Below are positions 1 to 8,015 of a stretch of 15,700 nt of DNA, piece after piece (position 1 is the stretch's first letter; every line of letters starts with the position of its first letter). Origin of the DNA: Symbiodinium natans. Taxonomy: Eukaryota > Sar > Dinophyceae > Suessiales > Symbiodiniaceae. The notes under the pieces are model-generated. The model saw only the letters and a list, made by a program, of their open reading frames with translations. It was not told where the DNA came from and searched no databases. A program made the position numbers and the translations under genes. The DNA lies in contig CAJNDS010000816.1 of NCBI GenBank assembly GCA_905221605.1, forward strand, positions 50,001 through 65,700. The letters run 5' to 3'.

Positions 1-975
1 GGCATTATGCTTCTCGTTGCGTGAAACATCTGCTCTAACAGCGCTATAGCACTACTGTATATGGCTGCTCGTTGACACGGAGGCTCTTTCCTGCCTGGAG
101 GCAGACCACCTATGTGCACTGTGTCATAAAAGGCGGCGGTCATGGCATTTTGCCAGGAACCTACATCTAACCAAGAACTGCCTGCAAGCCAAATGGCCTG
201 AGGTACCAAGCTTGTCCAAGAATCGCAAGGACTACAACTTTACCCGACTGATCACGATTGGTTTTGATCAAGCCTCTTCTAACATACTGGTCTGTGTGCT
301 CAAGGGCGCTGTACAGAAGAACGTATACCAAATTGAGAAAACAATAGCCCACTCCTTAAATGTGCGAGTGGGCGGGGCAATGAACATAATGAACAAGCGG
401 CTTTGAGCGACAGACCCAAAAGGACCCGGGCACAATGTTAAGGACCCTGGGCAATAGAACAGAAGGAAGCTAGCCGCCTGTATCGGACAATATCGGACAT
501 GTCGGTGGCCGCAACGAAAGTGACAACGAAGACTATGCAGAAACGGCACTGTGCAAAAATCGTCTAGAAACTGTGCCCTCGATCAAAGGGTAATGATGGG
601 TAATAATGGGTTCTTAACCAAACCCTTTGCGACAACAAAGCTGTGTAGATCTCCACCCCTGGGGCTTCCCACTCTGGGCATCGGGGATGCTTCTGTGCTT
701 GAGCCTCTCAAGCAAGAATGAACTCTGGAACATTGCACTTCGCTTGCACTGTTGAAGGACACGTCACGTCCACTTCCTACAACGACAGAAGACCTCGCAA
801 GCAAAAAATCCCAGCCCGCAATCCTATTCATCCTGTGCCATCTTTGCAAGGTCCCACAGATTGAAGTCGAAATGACCTGATGCAAGCGATTCGGAGTTTC
901 GCATGTCTAACACTGCTCGGCAAACTTGCTCGGCAGTTCTGTGGTGTTGCTGCATAAAGCTGCCAGGATTCATCG
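1..975. other. no supported gene
   Basis: Only short open frames of up to 100 codons are present, on both strands and overlapping each other (for example plus 212-406 and minus 583-885). None carries a recognisable motif or a clear exon structure. I see no promoter, RNA gene or repeat that I can support here. Confidence 0.5.
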
Positions 976-1296
976 ATGTCGGCAGCAAGTCAAACATGTT
1001 CACCTGATTTCACACACAATGTGAGCCGTGTGCAGTCATCCAGCGGGGAACCGCTTGTAGGACCTCTTCCTGAAAAAGAACCGCCATCCCCATTGCAGAC
1101 TACAGCACCGGCACCAGTCCAAGCGACTGTCGCATTGATGATCGAAGAGGCTCCCATGCCGAGTGAGTTATCTACAGCACCGGCACGCATTCCGACAAAT
1201 GGATTCACAACGCAGCTTCAAATAGCACATGGTGACCCAGAAGTTGCTGCAAGCGGCAAAGATGCACTTACAACGCACTTCTGTTTTCCAGCCTGA
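976..1296 (+). CDS. hypothetical Pro/Thr/Ala-rich ORF (106 codons)
   Basis: This is an uninterrupted ATG-to-TGA frame, the longest in the first 1.3 kb that starts with a true ATG. The predicted product is hydrophilic and low in complexity, rich in Pro, Ala, Thr, Ser and Glu, with no membrane segment, signal peptide or motif I recognise. The DNA holds a repeated 15-mer (CTACAGCACCGGCAC, near 1099 and 1173), which in this frame gives a repeated Thr-Ala-Pro-Ala patch. The composition resembles a disordered linker. A 72-codon minus-strand frame overlaps it, so the coding strand is not certain. It could be chance, or one exon of a larger gene. Confidence 0.22.
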   Translation: MSAASQTCSPDFTHNVSRVQSSSGEPLVGPLPEKEPPSPLQTTAPAPVQATVALMIEEAPMPSELSTAPARIPTNGFTTQLQIAHGDPEVAASGKDALTTHFCFPA

Positions 1297-1299
1297 TCT

Positions 1300-1860
1300 C
1301 ATGCAGCTTGCGTCACTGCAAGACTGTCCAGGCTGTAGAAACTCAGTTTACCTGTCCTGCGTTATCAACCAGGTGTGCTGAGAAATCAGCATCACTCGTG
1401 CATCCACTTCCTCATGAGCACCTTAGCCAGTTGCCTTTCATATGAAGCTCTCGCCGCTATGGGAAGCGGATGCAATTCAAGACTATTCCGAATTGCTGCT
1501 CGCATAGCGTTGTTCACCGATCAATGCAGACACAAGTGGTCCAGTCCTTACGGGGAATCCCTGTCAAGCCCCCCGATGTCTGTCTGTCTCTCGTGCCCAC
1601 GGCATGCCGAGCTTGCAGCGCACGAGAAGCTATCCCTCCGCGGCTTGCGTGTAATTCCGCCCAACAGACCTGAACAAAAAAAACAAGGTGTGGAAAGCAC
1701 AGGTCGAACCTTTCACAGGATGTCGACGCCTGGAAGCAAGCTTTATTTTTTGGCCAGCCGCGCATTTATCAGGGCCTGGAAGCGGCTGCATCTTGTGATA
1801 AGTGCAGTTTGCTTCATATACCAATAGGAACTGTCGCAAGCGCATGAAAATGCCAGTTCC
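1300..1860. other. no firm gene; possible 3' continuation of the minus-strand gene
   Basis: Plus-strand frames (1375-1827, 1470-1673) and a minus-strand frame (1630-1956) overlap here. The minus frame is continuous with the last exon of the charged-helix gene (through 1873) and stays open to 1630, so the upper part may be its terminal exon. Its composition changes to Cys/Arg/His-rich and less plausible below about 1800. Nothing else is supported. Confidence 0.3.
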
Positions 1861-1872
1861 CGCCCAAAACTC

Positions 1873-2397
1873 CTGCAGATCACTTTGGTTCGCGTCCTTG
1901 ACAAGCTCCTGCAGCTGCCACAAGTTATCCCACTCTCGCAACCGGATCAACTGCAAACATGACTTTGGCCTTCATCCTGTTGCGCTCTTTAAGATCGTCC
2001 TGCCAGGCATGTGCCACGCTTGGAGAAGATAGCCTTGTGCAGCACTTGTCCCGAACCTGTGCTTTTTTGAAAATCTCGCGAGCTTCTGCAATCTCCCCCT
2101 CCGTTGCCGGCGGGGGCAAAGCATCACTGCCCTGGGCAAGCGATGTCTCGAGAAGGAGACAGAAGACAAGCACGTTCTGCTTGCAGCATGCATGCACATA
2201 TGCCCTGAGCCTCGCTTTCATTGTCCATATCTCGTTGGGCCTGCTCCCATTCAAGTCACACGAGATACACTGAGCAACGGCCAGCGCTGCCGCTGAGTAA
2301 CTTCATCTATGCGCTCCATTTCCGCCATCTCTGCTGCCATCATCTCTTCGACATCGTCCCCACCTTTCTGCTCCAGTTGCTTTTTGGCAATCGCATC
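1873..2397 (-). CDS. intron-rich hypothetical gene, charged alpha-helical protein
   Basis: Five minus-strand blocks read as exons: 2397-2302, 2240-2211, 2146-2057, 1999-1970 and 1908-1873 or further. The gaps between them are 61, 64, 57 and 61 bases. Each gap starts GT or GC and ends AG, and every join is phase 0, so the frame never shifts. The first block follows an AG acceptor (2399-2398). Its 32 residues (Asp-Ala-Ile-Ala-Lys-Lys start, then a Met/Ala/Glu-rich run) are strongly helical. The later blocks continue as Glu/Lys/Arg/Ala-rich helix, with a short Pro-Pro-Pro turn in the third. No conserved domain is recognised; a coiled-coil or scaffold protein is a guess. The true start and end are not fixed: the frame upstream of 2397 is interrupted and more exons probably lie at 2.4-2.6 kb. 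The exon model is my inference from consistent phase and composition, not from transcripts. Confidence 0.5.
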
Positions 2398-2796
2398 CTG
2401 CAACCGACTCGACGATCAAATGCATCCTTTACCAACCACAACTTGAATATCTTACATCTTGCGCCGGAAACGAACACCTGTGAAGAAGCGTTGCGTGGTA
2501 CAGCGCCGTTGCAAAAATTCTGTATTTGAATGTCAGGGATCTAGTGGCCACCAAAGGATACGAGAGGGCACTGAACAATCTCAGCCGAGCAGTTGCAGCG
2601 GCTGTGACTTGTCGCGCAGGAGTCGCAGTCAGGAGTGCGTCATCCTCCTACCTGTCGTCACTGTTGGAAGTTCAAACCTCAAAAGTGCCGACAGTCACTC
2701 GTAACTCGTAACTGTCAGCTTCCTCTTGCGAAAGCCCTGACAATTACCAACATGGCCATCTTATGCCATCTTCGTATATCCTTGTAAACTTGTTAA
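2398..2796. other. no firm gene; possible upstream exon of the minus-strand gene
   Basis: A minus-strand block around 2486-2468 (Arg/Lys-rich, phase 0 with the exon at 2397) could be an upstream exon of the charged-helix gene, but its donor would be a non-standard AT. Plus-strand frames (2221-2529, 2459-2704, 2526-2711) show no motif. I cannot support anything else here. Confidence 0.25.
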
Positions 2797-3285
2797 GTGA
2801 GCATTACGAAGTGTTTTGCACGGCGTCGGCTTTGTCCGCAACACGTTCATGTGGAGGTCTTCCACGAAAAAGTCTACGTCACTACTATTCCAGTATCGGA
2901 TCGCGCGCACGATCTGCGCAATGCCTGCTTGGAGTGGGTTTTGGGCATACTGGGCGACGTGGCAACTTGTGATCAGCAGCAGCGGGGCATGGTGGCAGTG
3001 GATTCTGATACGACTCGGCGGTGGCTTTCGGATGCTTTCGGGTATGGATTCGTGGGATCCCAGCGCCGAGTTTCGAGGTCGAGCGGAAGTGCAGCAGACC
3101 GACACCGTTGGCCGGATGTACGTAGCAAGGGGTGAATCTTGCACGAGGTACAGATGCAGCTTCCGGAGAAACAAACTTGGCAAAATGCCTTTTACATCAA
3201 CAACCACAACTATGATCCGCGACTGCCTGTACCTTCCCCGAAGGTGTACTGTCTAGCTTGCCACAGCTGCTACAGTCCGGTTTAG
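2797..3285 (+). pseudogene. open stretch with one in-frame TGA, unknown product
   Basis: One plus-strand frame is open from just after a TAA at 2794 to the TAG at 3283-3285, about 162 codons, broken only by a TGA at 3133-3135. Before the TGA the predicted chain is mixed and globular-looking, with Trp and Cys residues. After it comes a polar Asn/Pro stretch ending in a small Cys cluster (Cys-x2-Cys-x2-Cys near 3250-3270). The similar character on both sides of the TGA suggests either a decayed gene with one nonsense change or a short intron containing the TGA. The only start at the left edge is GTG. A minus-strand frame (2761-3207, 148 codons) overlaps and is a competing reading. No family is recognised. 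Confidence 0.3.
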
Positions 3286-3540
3286 TCTCAGAGCAAGAGG
3301 CCAGCCGTGCCTAGCGACCCAAAAGGGTCTACTCAGGTTATCGCGGCATCTTTGAGGCTTCTCCAACACTACACGAATTTTCACCGTTGAAAAACATGTT
3401 TGTAACAGATTTCCAAACCAGACCCATCAAAAAACTCAATCAGCGAAACTAAGCAAAACTACATGGTGCAGCGTCCGGTAGTCCCCCTTCACCCCCTCAC
3501 CATGGTATGGTATCCCCCCCCGTGGTTGAGGTGGGAGGGT
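3286..3540. other. non-coding, C-rich tracts
   Basis: No gene is visible. The stretch contains several C runs, including eight Cs at 3514-3521, directly before the telomere-like repeat block. Confidence 0.45.
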
Positions 3541-3542
3541 TG

Positions 3543-3660
3543 CGGGCTTGGGTTTAGGGTTTTAGGGTTCAGGGCTTGGCATTAGGAGTTTTAGGGGTAG
3601 GGGTGAAAGGGGTTATAGGGTTTTACAGATTTAGGGTTGCAGGGTTTTCTGGGTTTTTGT
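3543..3660 (+). repeat. degenerate interstitial telomere-like (TTTAGGG) repeats
   Basis: Four exact TTTAGGG heptamers (3553-3559, 3561-3567, 3590-3596, 3630-3636) lie among many variants such as TTCAGGG, TTATAGGG and TTGCAGGG. The strand is strongly G/T-biased over about 120 bases. TTTAGGG is the telomere unit of plants, dinoflagellates and several other protists. The spacing is irregular and the units are mutated, so this looks like an old internal block, from a chromosome-end fusion, break repair or spread as a simple repeat, rather than a working telomere. The 86-codon ORF running through it (3576-3836) is a by-product of stop-poor G-rich DNA. Confidence 0.7.
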
Positions 3661-3769
3661 CTAGGACAAATCATGGGTTTTATCGGTTTTTACCAGTAAA
3701 TCAACCAAAAAACATGATCTTCAAACTATGTCGCTGGGAGAGCATCTCAGATCACCAAATTCATGCAAT

Positions 3770-3818
3770 ACATTGGTTCTGCCAATGTTTTTGGGTTCAG
3801 CCTACGAAAACATTGGCA
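3770..3818. repeat. inverted repeats / alternative hairpins
   Basis: A perfect 12-base stem is formed by TGCCAATGTTTT (3780-3791) and AAAACATTGGCA (3807-3818), with a 15-base loop. A second, overlapping hairpin pairs ACATTGG (3770-3776) with CCAATGT (3782-3788). The same arm can therefore pair on either side. No transcript or protein context explains it. Confidence 0.55.
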
Positions 3819-3926
3819 AAACTCAACAAATCATGAAGTCCATGTCCGATGCTCTGTCCCAGCCGCATGGTTTGAAAATAATGCTTTGTCTATTTTAGCG
3901 GCGCGGCTTACCAAATGTTTTCATTG

Positions 3927-3960
3927 GCGACGCTCCTTTAGCGACGCTCTTTTAGCGACA
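3927..3960 (+). repeat. 14-base tandem repeat, 2.4 copies
   Basis: The units at 3927-3940 and 3941-3954 (GCGACGCTCYTTTA) differ at one base and are followed by a partial third unit (GCGACA, 3955-3960). A related TTTTAGCGG lies just upstream near 3893. Confidence 0.65.
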
Positions 3961-4026
3961 TGATTTGACAATCATGGCTGTTTGTATTTTCAAAATCACC
4001 TGCTGTTGCATTTCTCGGACCCCTTA

Positions 4027-4047
4027 CATTGCATATTTCATGCAATG
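4027..4047. repeat. short hairpin, 8-base stem
   Basis: CATTGCAT (4027-4034) and ATGCAATG (4040-4047) are perfectly complementary around a 5-base loop. There is no U run or gene end to suggest a terminator. Confidence 0.45.
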
Positions 4048-4552
4048 AAGCCAACGGAATATACTGAGTGAGCATATTCAGTACGATGAATACAGTGTAA
4101 GCAATGTAGACATGTGTGTAGTGAATATTGTAAATGGAGACATGCAAGCAAAATATTTAAGATCATACATAACGTATTGTTCTCATGATTCCTTTTTGCT
4201 CATATTGTTCATCCTGATCATAATACCAATGCAAGCTTTTGCAACAGTACGGACGGAAGGAATGAAGTCGATATGATTAATATCGCCATTGTAAGTCACA
4301 TTACCACTGCACTTTTTCAACAAGACATCGTCCTGGTTATCGCTGAAATTTCAAGTCAGAGAATCACTATTCCAGCTGGGTGTATGCTCGCCCAAACTAG
4401 TCCGAGCACCTGTTTATTCATACCCTCACATTTGAAGAAAGTTTGTTCGTCGAAAATCCCGCTGCAAGACTACTTTCCAGTACGGCGGTTTTCGTATGGC
4501 CAATACCACCACATTTAAAGACAATAATTTCGGGAGGTTCAAGAATCAGTGG
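4048..4552. other. AT-rich non-coding stretch
   Basis: Only short plus-strand frames (4273-4518, 4496-4711) occur, without motifs. The sequence is noticeably more AT-rich than its surroundings, up to about 4.3 kb. No RNA gene or regulatory element is recognised. Confidence 0.45.
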
Positions 4553-4640
4553 GCAGGCTTCTTTTTCAATAGAGAATCAATACCTTGCCATGGTCTGCAG
4601 GCTTCGTTTCTAATAGAAAATCAATACATTGCCATGGTCA
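4553..4640 (+). repeat. 44-base tandem duplication, 2 copies
   Basis: Copy 1 (4553-4596) and copy 2 (4597-4640) match at 38 of 44 positions by direct comparison, without gaps. Both contain AATCAATAC and TTGCCATGGTC. The divergence shows an old duplication. It lies outside any supported gene. Confidence 0.75.
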
Positions 4641-4828
4641 TATTATTGCGGCGCTGCCGTTCTTATTGCGGGGGAGGGCCACCAATTAAACAGATTCTCG
4701 GAGTACGTTAACCATGGGACTTGTTGTTGGGGGCCGAAGAATGATAGAGCTCGGTCTAGTCTTTAATTTCGGCCACCCCCCCATGAAACTTCAGGTCTCT
4801 GGCTAGGTGGAAGTGCAGCACAAGCTTG

Positions 4829-5201
4829 TCACCGCATCATGGGACAAGCAGCGTCCTGAATCTCTAGGAGGTCAGGGTCGTCGACGTCCCCCTGAAAGAA
4901 GCACCAGCAAGTATGGACTTACAAGAAGACATCATAAAACTTTTTGGTCTCTCGCCTGGATGTTGTCCACGACATTGTCGGTGCTGTGAGAATAGATGCA
5001 GGTTGATCCGCGAGTGCAAGTGCCCTGCAGGAAGAACTTGCCTGAACGTGAGATGTATAACAAAAGCCAAAAAGCCAAACAAGAACAAACCGACTGCAGG
5101 GCAAAAGGAGAGGATGCTGTCTCCTCGTTTGTCATGCTGTTTACATGCCAAGCAGTTGTGCAAAATGTGAACTTCCAGTGCATTTCAACACTGGACCTCA
5201 A
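4829..5201 (-). CDS. CCCH zinc-finger protein gene (copy 1, partial)
   Basis: This is a minus-strand gene fragment with three blocks: one ending at 5162, one at 5041-4956, and one at 4891-4829 ending in TGA. The middle block encodes the core of a CCCH zinc finger, Cys-x7-Cys-x5-Cys-x3-His, with the final His codon at 4988-4986. CCCH fingers of this type bind RNA; the function is inferred from the family. The first Cys is made only by joining T at 5162 to GC at 5041-5040 across a 120-base GC...AG gap whose 3' end is T-rich, as expected of an acceptor. A second gap (4955-4892, 64 bases, GC...AG, pyrimidine-rich acceptor) joins in phase 0 to an acidic C-terminal tail. Upstream exons are not identified; the first block is open back to 5201. 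The gene is related to the one at 6.7-7.3 kb: 14 of 19 finger residues are identical. A Cys-rich plus-strand frame (4913-5170) is its antisense shadow. Confidence 0.6.
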
Positions 5202-5337
5202 TCAGGAACTCCGGATCTGGAGCAATGTTGGTTCCCAGCCTCCCCCAACTTGACCGAAAAAAATTCTCTTTGCTCCCGCGTCCGCCCCCGGCAGAAACTG
5301 AATGTCACTTGCTCAAGCCAGCCTTGCTCCCTTCCCT

Positions 5338-5354
5338 CCCCCCCCCCCCCCCCC
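5338..5354 (+). repeat. poly(C) tract, 17 bases
   Basis: An uninterrupted run of C is flanked by further C/T-rich sequence from about 5320. It is a mononucleotide microsatellite whose exact length may be unreliable in sequencing or assembly. Confidence 0.85.
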
Positions 5355-5390
5355 AGCCACAAAAAACAATAACTCCAACACTAGATTCAC

Positions 5391-5439
5391 TAGATGAGCT
5401 GTAGTAACTTGGGGTGCACTCGTTACTTTCACTCATCTA
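5391..5439. repeat. imperfect hairpin, 8 + 6 base-pair stem
   Basis: TAGATGAG (5391-5398) pairs with CTCATCTA (5432-5439), and AGTAAC (5403-5408) pairs with GTTACT (5422-5427). A symmetric 4-by-4 internal loop separates the two stems and a 13-base loop caps them. It could be a mini inverted-repeat remnant or part of a folded RNA; no flanking target duplication was found. Confidence 0.55.
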
Positions 5440-6690
5440 CAGCATCTACTGCTTCAGGCCACTTGCCTTCAGACATAGCGTCCGAAATCTCCTGATCGGT
5501 TGAACTTCTTATTTTGCTGGGCCTTGCTTCGATGTCATAGAGGTTCTGCATCTTTACACTAGTGACACTAGTGCTCAATGCTTACAAGAATACCACCTAT
5601 ATGGATGTCGTTTCTGAAGTCCTCCCATCGCTTTACAGGAATTTGAGCATTCGTGTCCGCCCATTGTTTTCTTGAATGGACGAGGGTTTTGGCCATTGCT
5701 CATATGAAACCATGGGGTGAATTTCATATCGATTCTCCTCTGCAGCCGTCAGGACAGTCAAACCGCGCATGAAGGTTCCACAGAACCAGTTGTTGCATCT
5801 TATTCACTTCGTTCAAGCCAAGCTAGACCGTGTGATAACGAACAAGAAAGAAAAAGGCAAGCAACATACTGTACAGATGGTGTTTTGCGCTTATAAAGTC
5901 TTGAGCAGTATTAAATACCAATAAAAATTAGAATAAAGAACTACAATATACCTCAACCTCCACATCAAGGGTTAACAACAGCATTGTTCGGTTTCTAACG
6001 GAGGTTTCTCTTCATGCGTGCAAAGAGCAAAGACATAATGTCTTATTGATTTGATTCTTGCAATACGGTATCTTTGCAGGGTGCTCGCGGGCTTACATCT
6101 TCAATGTCTATGGGCGTCCACTACACAACGAGTCTTTGCAATGATCACCACGCCCGTCTCTTCGCACCCTTCTCACGCATATAAACTCATCTCATTGTTG
6201 CATGTGCTTCATTTCCGCTTGTAGCCTCAACTTTTTCCTGTGTTCTACCTCAATGATGGATTCTAACACATATTACAGCCATTTGACAGCTGAAGAATGG
6301 TGTACTTGTAGGCCTGCAGGGAAAACCTCAGAATCTTGTATTCAACCCAAATCTCCGCTCAGATTGTACAGACCTGACATTATTGCAAACCCCGGCCTCT
6401 GAAAAACCTGGGCAAAAGGCCCAGAAGGACTGCGCGAAACGATTCAATTGCGGGTTGTCCCGTCTGCACGGCATTGCCCCCACAGACGAGCGGTTCAACT
6501 CATCGCCCAACCCCCGAAAACAGCCCCCCACCGTACGCCCACAAAACGGAAAAAACAAAGTTGGTTCGCGGAACCGGCGTTCCCTGACTTGGCGTCCTCC
6601 CAAAAGGAAAGACCGTGCACAATATACATTGAAGACACGTCACAGACGGGCTTCTGCGCAGGATTGCATCCCCAATCCTGCAATGTCGTG
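5440..6690. other. long stretch without a supported gene
   Basis: Contains a perfect 9-base tandem ACACTAGTG (5556-5573) and an AT-rich patch near 5910-5950. The plus-strand frames (6202-6402, 6383-6691, 6448-6717) and minus-strand frames (6328-6603, 6495-6728) overlap one another and have no motif. The minus frame at about 6661-6495 follows a CAG acceptor-like site in phase 0 with the zinc-finger gene at 6.7-7.3 kb and might be its last exon, but this is weak. Confidence 0.4.
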
Positions 6691-6697
6691 ATGGATG

Positions 6698-7316
6698 TCA
6701 AAGGCCAATGCGGCTGATCACTGTGCACAGCTCAGGTTCACGTGTTGCATGCCCGCCGCTGCCCGCCTTGCTGCCAGCACCGCCATCGCCGTGAGAGAAT
6801 GTGCATGATGTACCACGAGTGCAATTTCCCTGTAAGAAGAACTTGCCTCAGTCGGGTCATGTCGGGTCCATGGTCGTGCACAGTCCACCACAAAGTGGGC
6901 ACAGCACTGCCGCACGGAGGCAACAACTATCAGACCGTACGTGCTCGTGAAGAAGCCAACCGGTAATGCGTACCCGGAGATACTTAAGCTTTGTTGGCGC
7001 AGAGATGCACAATGTGGCTGTCTTTCCACCGCCTTTGCCGGTGTCACCTTTCATGGCCTTACCTGACGTGCAAGAAACAAGCGCCATCTTTATCTGTGCC
7101 GGACTCCTCATTTGCCTCCATCCCATGAGTCGCCAAAGCCGTTGGCATAGCTTCCATAACCATAATTCCCTCCGCCGAAGTCTCCACCAAATCCACCGTC
7201 TGCGGGTCGACATGAAAGACAAGCTGTCTTGCAAAAAGGCATTCTGCAAAGAGCACAGCGCGGCCTCCGCTGTAGCTACTTGGGTTTGAGCTGTACCAAG
7301 GTCCACTGCCGTTCAT
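6698..7316 (-). CDS. Gly/Tyr-rich CCCH zinc-finger protein gene (copy 2)
   Basis: The minus-strand model has four exons: 7316-7265 (starting ATG), 7199-7116, 7062-7009 and 6846-6698 (TGA), about 112 residues. The gaps are 65, 53 and 162 bases, all GC...AG and all after the first base of a codon. Domains in order are a Ser/Tyr/Gly N-terminus, a Gly/Tyr/Phe-rich stretch (exon 2), a Lys-Gly-Gly-Gly-Lys linker (exon 3), then a CCCH finger Cys-x7-Cys-x5-Cys-x3-His (exon 4, final His at 6793-6791) and a Gly-rich tail. The first finger Cys is completed by T at 7009 plus GC at 6846-6845. CCCH proteins bind RNA, and Gly-rich arms are common in RNA-binding proteins; the role in RNA metabolism is inferred. 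An AG at 7331-7330, 13 bases before the ATG, could be a trans-splice acceptor. The 3' end is unsure: an AAG|GC donor at 6767/6766 would remove the tail and add a further exon. Confidence 0.62.
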
Positions 7317-7769
7317 GTCGACCCCCTTCCTCGGACATCACAAAAAGTGCACGCATGACATTATAAACTATGACATTAGGCAGGCCAACAAGTGACAAAC
7401 ATGAAATATCAGGCTCCCGCCAACAATGGGGCGACGCAAGGCTGCAGCGGATGTACCGGACTAGAAGTTAGCAAAGTGTATGTGCTATGGGCTGATTTTT
7501 TCTGGAGTGCTGGGTACGTGTCAAGTTGGTACACTAGTTAAGCCACCGCATACTTCAACTCATTGCTCTTGAGGTTCGCGAAAATACACGGCCGACGCCA
7601 AAACCGAATGTGGCCGGGCCAGGAAACGCAGCGTACCAAAGAAGCAAATCACAGCAAACTGAATTCACGGAATCAACTGGATTCAGGCATCCTTCCTCGG
7701 AGCAATCAAGCTGCATAGCCTAGCATCTAGGCCCTAGGCACAACGCCTCAGTTGAAAAATGTAAAGTTG
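7317..7769. other. no supported gene; upstream region of the minus-strand zinc-finger gene
   Basis: No ORF of note. The minus-strand sequence at 7345-7330 is T-rich and ends in AG just upstream of the zinc-finger ATG, which fits a splice acceptor. I do not recognise a promoter element. Confidence 0.4.
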
Positions 7770-8015
7770 TCAACATGGCAAGCAAAGCGATTCCTCTGTA
7801 CGCTTGAGCTCGCAGGACCTACATCGACATTCTGAATCGTTGCCGGCACCAGTTTCCCCCCAAACATGGATCAAAAAGTTTGTTAAACAAAATTGCCTCG
7901 CTCCATGCTCATTGCTGGCTACCACACAAGTAAGCGGCTGCACATGTTGCTCCACCTGTTCCCACTTTAACGACATCGGCATTCAGGTACGCTCTGAAGC
8001 CTGGCGCACCCATCA
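7770..8015 (-). CDS. possible two-exon gene fragment, unknown product
   Basis: A minus-strand block at 8015-7956 begins after a strongly pyrimidine-rich acceptor ending in AG (8017-8016). It ends at an AG|GT donor (7956/7955). A 124-base GT...AG gap then leads to a block at 7831-7770 that ends in TGA. The join is phase 1 and creates a Glu codon. The first block has a mixed hydrophobic character; the second is Cys/Lys/Glu-rich with five Cys in about 20 residues. No family is recognised. The acceptor and donor are good, but the blocks are short and a plus-strand frame (7804-8127, 107 codons) covers the same DNA, so this is tentative. Confidence 0.27.

Noticed and set aside
3133-3135. TGA read as an amino acid (recoding)
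   Set aside because: No selenocysteine-type structure was identified and nothing else in the window requires a changed code; a nonsense change or intron is simpler.
3576-3836. 86-codon ORF beginning inside the telomere-like block
   Set aside because: G/T-rich repeats rarely contain stops in this frame; the product is low-complexity Gly/Val/Phe.
4913-5170. Plus-strand Cys-rich small protein, looking like a disulfide-rich peptide
   Set aside because: It lies exactly antisense to the CCCH finger exon. The second locus preserves the finger frame on the minus strand, while the plus-strand Cys pattern is not preserved there. No toxin or secreted-peptide claim is supported.
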